From Candidatus Heimdallarchaeota archaeon (lineage in GTDB: Archaea > Asgardarchaeota > Heimdallarchaeia > Heimdallarchaeales > Heimdallarchaeaceae), in contig JAEOTK010000334.1 of NCBI GenBank assembly GCA_016839875.1, positions 1 through 5,615 of the forward strand: a DNA stretch of 5,615 bases. The letters run 5' to 3'. Of this stretch, positions 5,298 to 5,615 are shown piece after piece (position 1 is the first letter of the stretch; the number at the start of each line of letters is the position of its first letter). The position numbers and the translations under genes are program-made. Under the pieces are notes generated by a model. That model was not told the origin of the DNA. It did not search any database and saw only the letters and a program-made list of their open reading frames with translations.

Positions 5298-5612
5298 ATG
5301 GTGAAAATCAAAATAACTGTAATCAAGAAATTTACTCCAAAGGATGTAATTGGAAAGGATTTTATTCGTGAAACAGGCGAACCTATTCCTCCGTGCTTTC
5401 TAAAGGAAGGAGCAGAATATTTAGTTGATGAAGAAATGCATATTCGTATGCCAGAAGGATTTTGTCCTCATGCATGGTATGGAATTTTCAAAGATTTTTG
5501 GATGCTAAAATGGGGCGGTTGCTATGAAGGCTGGACTGGAAAAGATGTAGCTTATGCCACATGTCCAGATGGAATTCGACCTGTTTGTTTTAAACTAGAG
5601 AGAATTGAATAA
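5298..5612 (+). CDS. TIGR04076 family small cysteine-containing protein
   Basis: A 104-residue soluble protein matching the TIGR04076 family as I remember it: an N-terminal beta strand (KIKITVIKKF), a Cys before a GxEY/F segment (C33), the signature MPEGFCPHAW (51-60), a GGC motif (73-75), and a closing CPDGIRPVCFKLERI (89-103). The family is of unknown function and is found in anaerobic bacteria and archaea. The five Cys (33, 56, 75, 89, 97) and H58 could bind a metal or act as redox residues, but that is inference. There is no signal peptide or membrane segment. The start is ATG 5298, directly followed by an in-frame GTG; only a weak GGA (5289-5291) precedes it. Length is typical of the family, so the gene is complete. 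It ends in tandem TAA TAA at the window edge. It stands alone after a 235-base gap, so context gives no functional clue. Confidence 0.88.
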   Translation: MVKIKITVIKKFTPKDVIGKDFIRETGEPIPPCFLKEGAEYLVDEEMHIRMPEGFCPHAWYGIFKDFWMLKWGGCYEGWTGKDVAYATCPDGIRPVCFKLERIE

Positions 5613-5615
5613 TAA

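Overview
The window looks like archaeal DNA, most probably from an Asgard-type archaeon. It is AT-rich with heavy AGA and ATA codon use. It has TATA-like promoter boxes instead of bacterial -35/-10 pairs, T-tract terminators, and starts that mix Shine-Dalgarno-led and apparently short-leader genes. One gene encodes an N-glycosylation-rich secreted protein with a C-terminal membrane anchor ending in RRR, a common layout in Asgard surface proteins. The phylum is an inference; no rRNA or other marker gene is present.

Layout. Bases 1-106 hold the last 34 codons of a very basic protein cut by the left edge, followed by a stem-loop with T-tracts (114-148). A short zinc-ribbon/three-TM protein (TM2-like) lies at 213-722 (+). 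Converging on it are two minus-strand genes: a succinate-semialdehyde-type aldehyde dehydrogenase (747-2123) and, upstream of it in transcription order, an acetolactate-synthase-like ThDP enzyme (2195-3877). The 351-base gap before the next plus-strand gene holds a dyad centred on a TATA box (3920-3939) and a frameshifted remnant of a second copy of the zinc-ribbon/TM protein (4070-4157). A secreted, membrane-anchored protein follows (4229-5062), then a 235-base non-coding gap with two TATA-like boxes, then a complete TIGR04076-type cysteine-containing small protein (5298-5612).

How the genes may work together. The ThDP enzyme lacks residues that define true acetohydroxyacid synthase and carries a GIPGEEN...TRHEQ signature that I associate with the ilvB-like 2-oxoglutarate decarboxylase of cyanobacteria. 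That enzyme is encoded next to a succinate-semialdehyde dehydrogenase of the same type as the one here. The best hypothesis is a two-enzyme route from a 2-oxoacid to an aldehyde to a carboxylate, possibly 2-oxoglutarate to succinate, which would bypass 2-oxoglutarate dehydrogenase/ferredoxin oxidoreductase and yield NAD(P)H. Substrates are inferred, not shown.

The other notable signal is the tail of the zinc-ribbon/TM protein. The last 12 residues (IEDSDFSLVPGK) recur exactly in the remnant 3.4 kb away, although six of the 12 codons differ, all synonymously. The tail was therefore under protein-level selection in both copies, and the remnant could even be a 21-codon peptide gene.
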